Assembly: GCA_963717705.1 (NCBI GenBank)
Contig: CAVQWT010000002.1
Coordinates: 620,001-684,000 of the forward strand
Reading direction: 5' to 3'
Source of the DNA: CAVQWT01 sp963717705
Lineage (GTDB): Bacteria > Pseudomonadota > Gammaproteobacteria > Burkholderiales > Casimicrobiaceae
Length of the DNA: 64,000 nt
In this document: one piece after another, positions 63,743 through 64,000 of the stretch
Layout: each line of letters begins with the position of its first letter
Position numbering within the stretch: position 1 is the first letter of the stretch
Made by a program: the position numbers and the translations under genes
Notes under the pieces: model-generated
Databases searched by the model: none
Told to the model about the DNA's origin: nothing
Seen by the model: only the letters and a program-made list of their open reading frames with translations

Positions 63743-63988
63743 TCACTGGACGATCTGGTTGAGGAGCTGTGAAGATGCCTTCTGATACTGCGCCTGGGTG
63801 ATGAGGCCCTCGTTCTCCAGCGACTTCAGTTGCTCGAGCTTCTGCGCAGTCGACGACGCGGGCGGCGACGCAGCCGGCTTCTCCGTGATCTGCACGTTCA
63901 CCGTCGGCGGTGGCGCGGGCTTAGCCGCCGCGGCCTTCGCTGCCGCCTCCTGGCTCGCCGCGGCGCTCTGTGGCCACTGCGGCGGTGG
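63743..63988 (-). CDS. SHOCT-domain protein fragment (cut near window edge)
   Basis: The minus strand codes for an Ala/Lys/Pro linker, then QKLEQLKSLENEGLITQAQYQKASSQLLNQIVQ, a C-terminal SHOCT (short C-terminal) domain of the kind that ends many membrane and oligomerising proteins. Twelve bases from the edge an in-frame TGA (63991-63989) lies upstream of the sequence, with no strong start codon between; a GTG near residue 31 of this segment is possible. Either the gene has a premature stop or a frame change lies just upstream. Confidence 0.5.
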   Translation of the reverse strand, partial: PPPQWPQSAAASQEAAAKAAAAKPAPPPTVNVQITEKPAASPPASSTAQKLEQLKSLENEGLITQAQYQKASSQLLNQIVQ

Positions 63989-64000
63989 TCACTGCCGCCG

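Overview
The window reads as a chromosomal segment of a very GC-rich betaproteobacterium, probably Burkholderiales or a close uncultured relative. The strongest evidence is gene order: TPR protein–lolB opposite mutM; YfhL-type ferredoxin–coaD–rsmD opposite ftsYEX–rpoH; and the run def–fmt–rsmB–DUF4390–NtrY–NtrX, all arrangements known from that class. Genes are packed tightly, many junctions are GTGA overlaps, and no tRNA, rRNA, insertion sequence, prophage or CRISPR array was seen.

Region by region: (1) 1-25.8 kb is mostly core housekeeping: lipoprotein localisation (lolB), DNA repair (mutM), a dynamin-like GTPase, coaD, rsmD, SRP receptor and divisome ABC (ftsYEX), the heat-shock sigma factor rpoH preceded by a perfect CIRCE operator, kup, an NtrYX-type two-component pair whose regulator has a degenerate AAA+ domain, rsmB, fmt, def, a LysM protein, dprA, and a topoisomerase III with a histone-H1-like tail. 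(2) 25.8-31.3 kb holds NnrU, a 13-bp tandem repeat, an AttEFGH-like ABC export cassette and the remnant of a class III cyclase. (3) 31.4-35.5 kb is an envelope or glycolipid-type cluster: a HAD-UbiA prenyltransferase broken by two compensating frameshifts, a large polytopic membrane protein and a methyltransferase. (4) 35.5-49 kb is a stress island: MgtA-type P-ATPase, DksA/TraR-like zinc finger, BCAM0308-like zinc protein, PolX-like HhH protein, aminoglycoside-phosphotransferase-like protein, extra PRPP synthetase, DHH phosphoesterase, short ribosome-hibernation factor, hydrolase, phosphoribosyltransferase, then ankyrin, oxidoreductase and TPR proteins. Five FNR/ANR-type palindromes (TTGAN-N4-GTCAA) sit in its intergenic gaps, each about 41.5 bp from the start point implied by a -10-like hexamer. 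It resembles the low-oxygen-activated (lxa) locus described in Burkholderia cenocepacia. (5) 49-57.9 kb encodes a signalling cassette: a giant hybrid histidine kinase with about eleven tandem GAF domains (frameshifted as given), a stand-alone Hpt protein and a REC-linked class III cyclase. (6) 58-64 kb contains rhodanese, pirin, a hexose-6-phosphate mutarotase, a carboxymuconolactone decarboxylase-like protein divergent from a secreted serine protease (their start codons overlap), a frameshifted wax-ester/diacylglycerol acyltransferase and a SHOCT-type fragment.

Small frameshifts recur in otherwise well conserved genes (31.4-32.8, 53.6-56.3 and 63.3 kb). They could be real decay or indel errors in the assembly, and read-level checking should precede biological interpretation of those loci.
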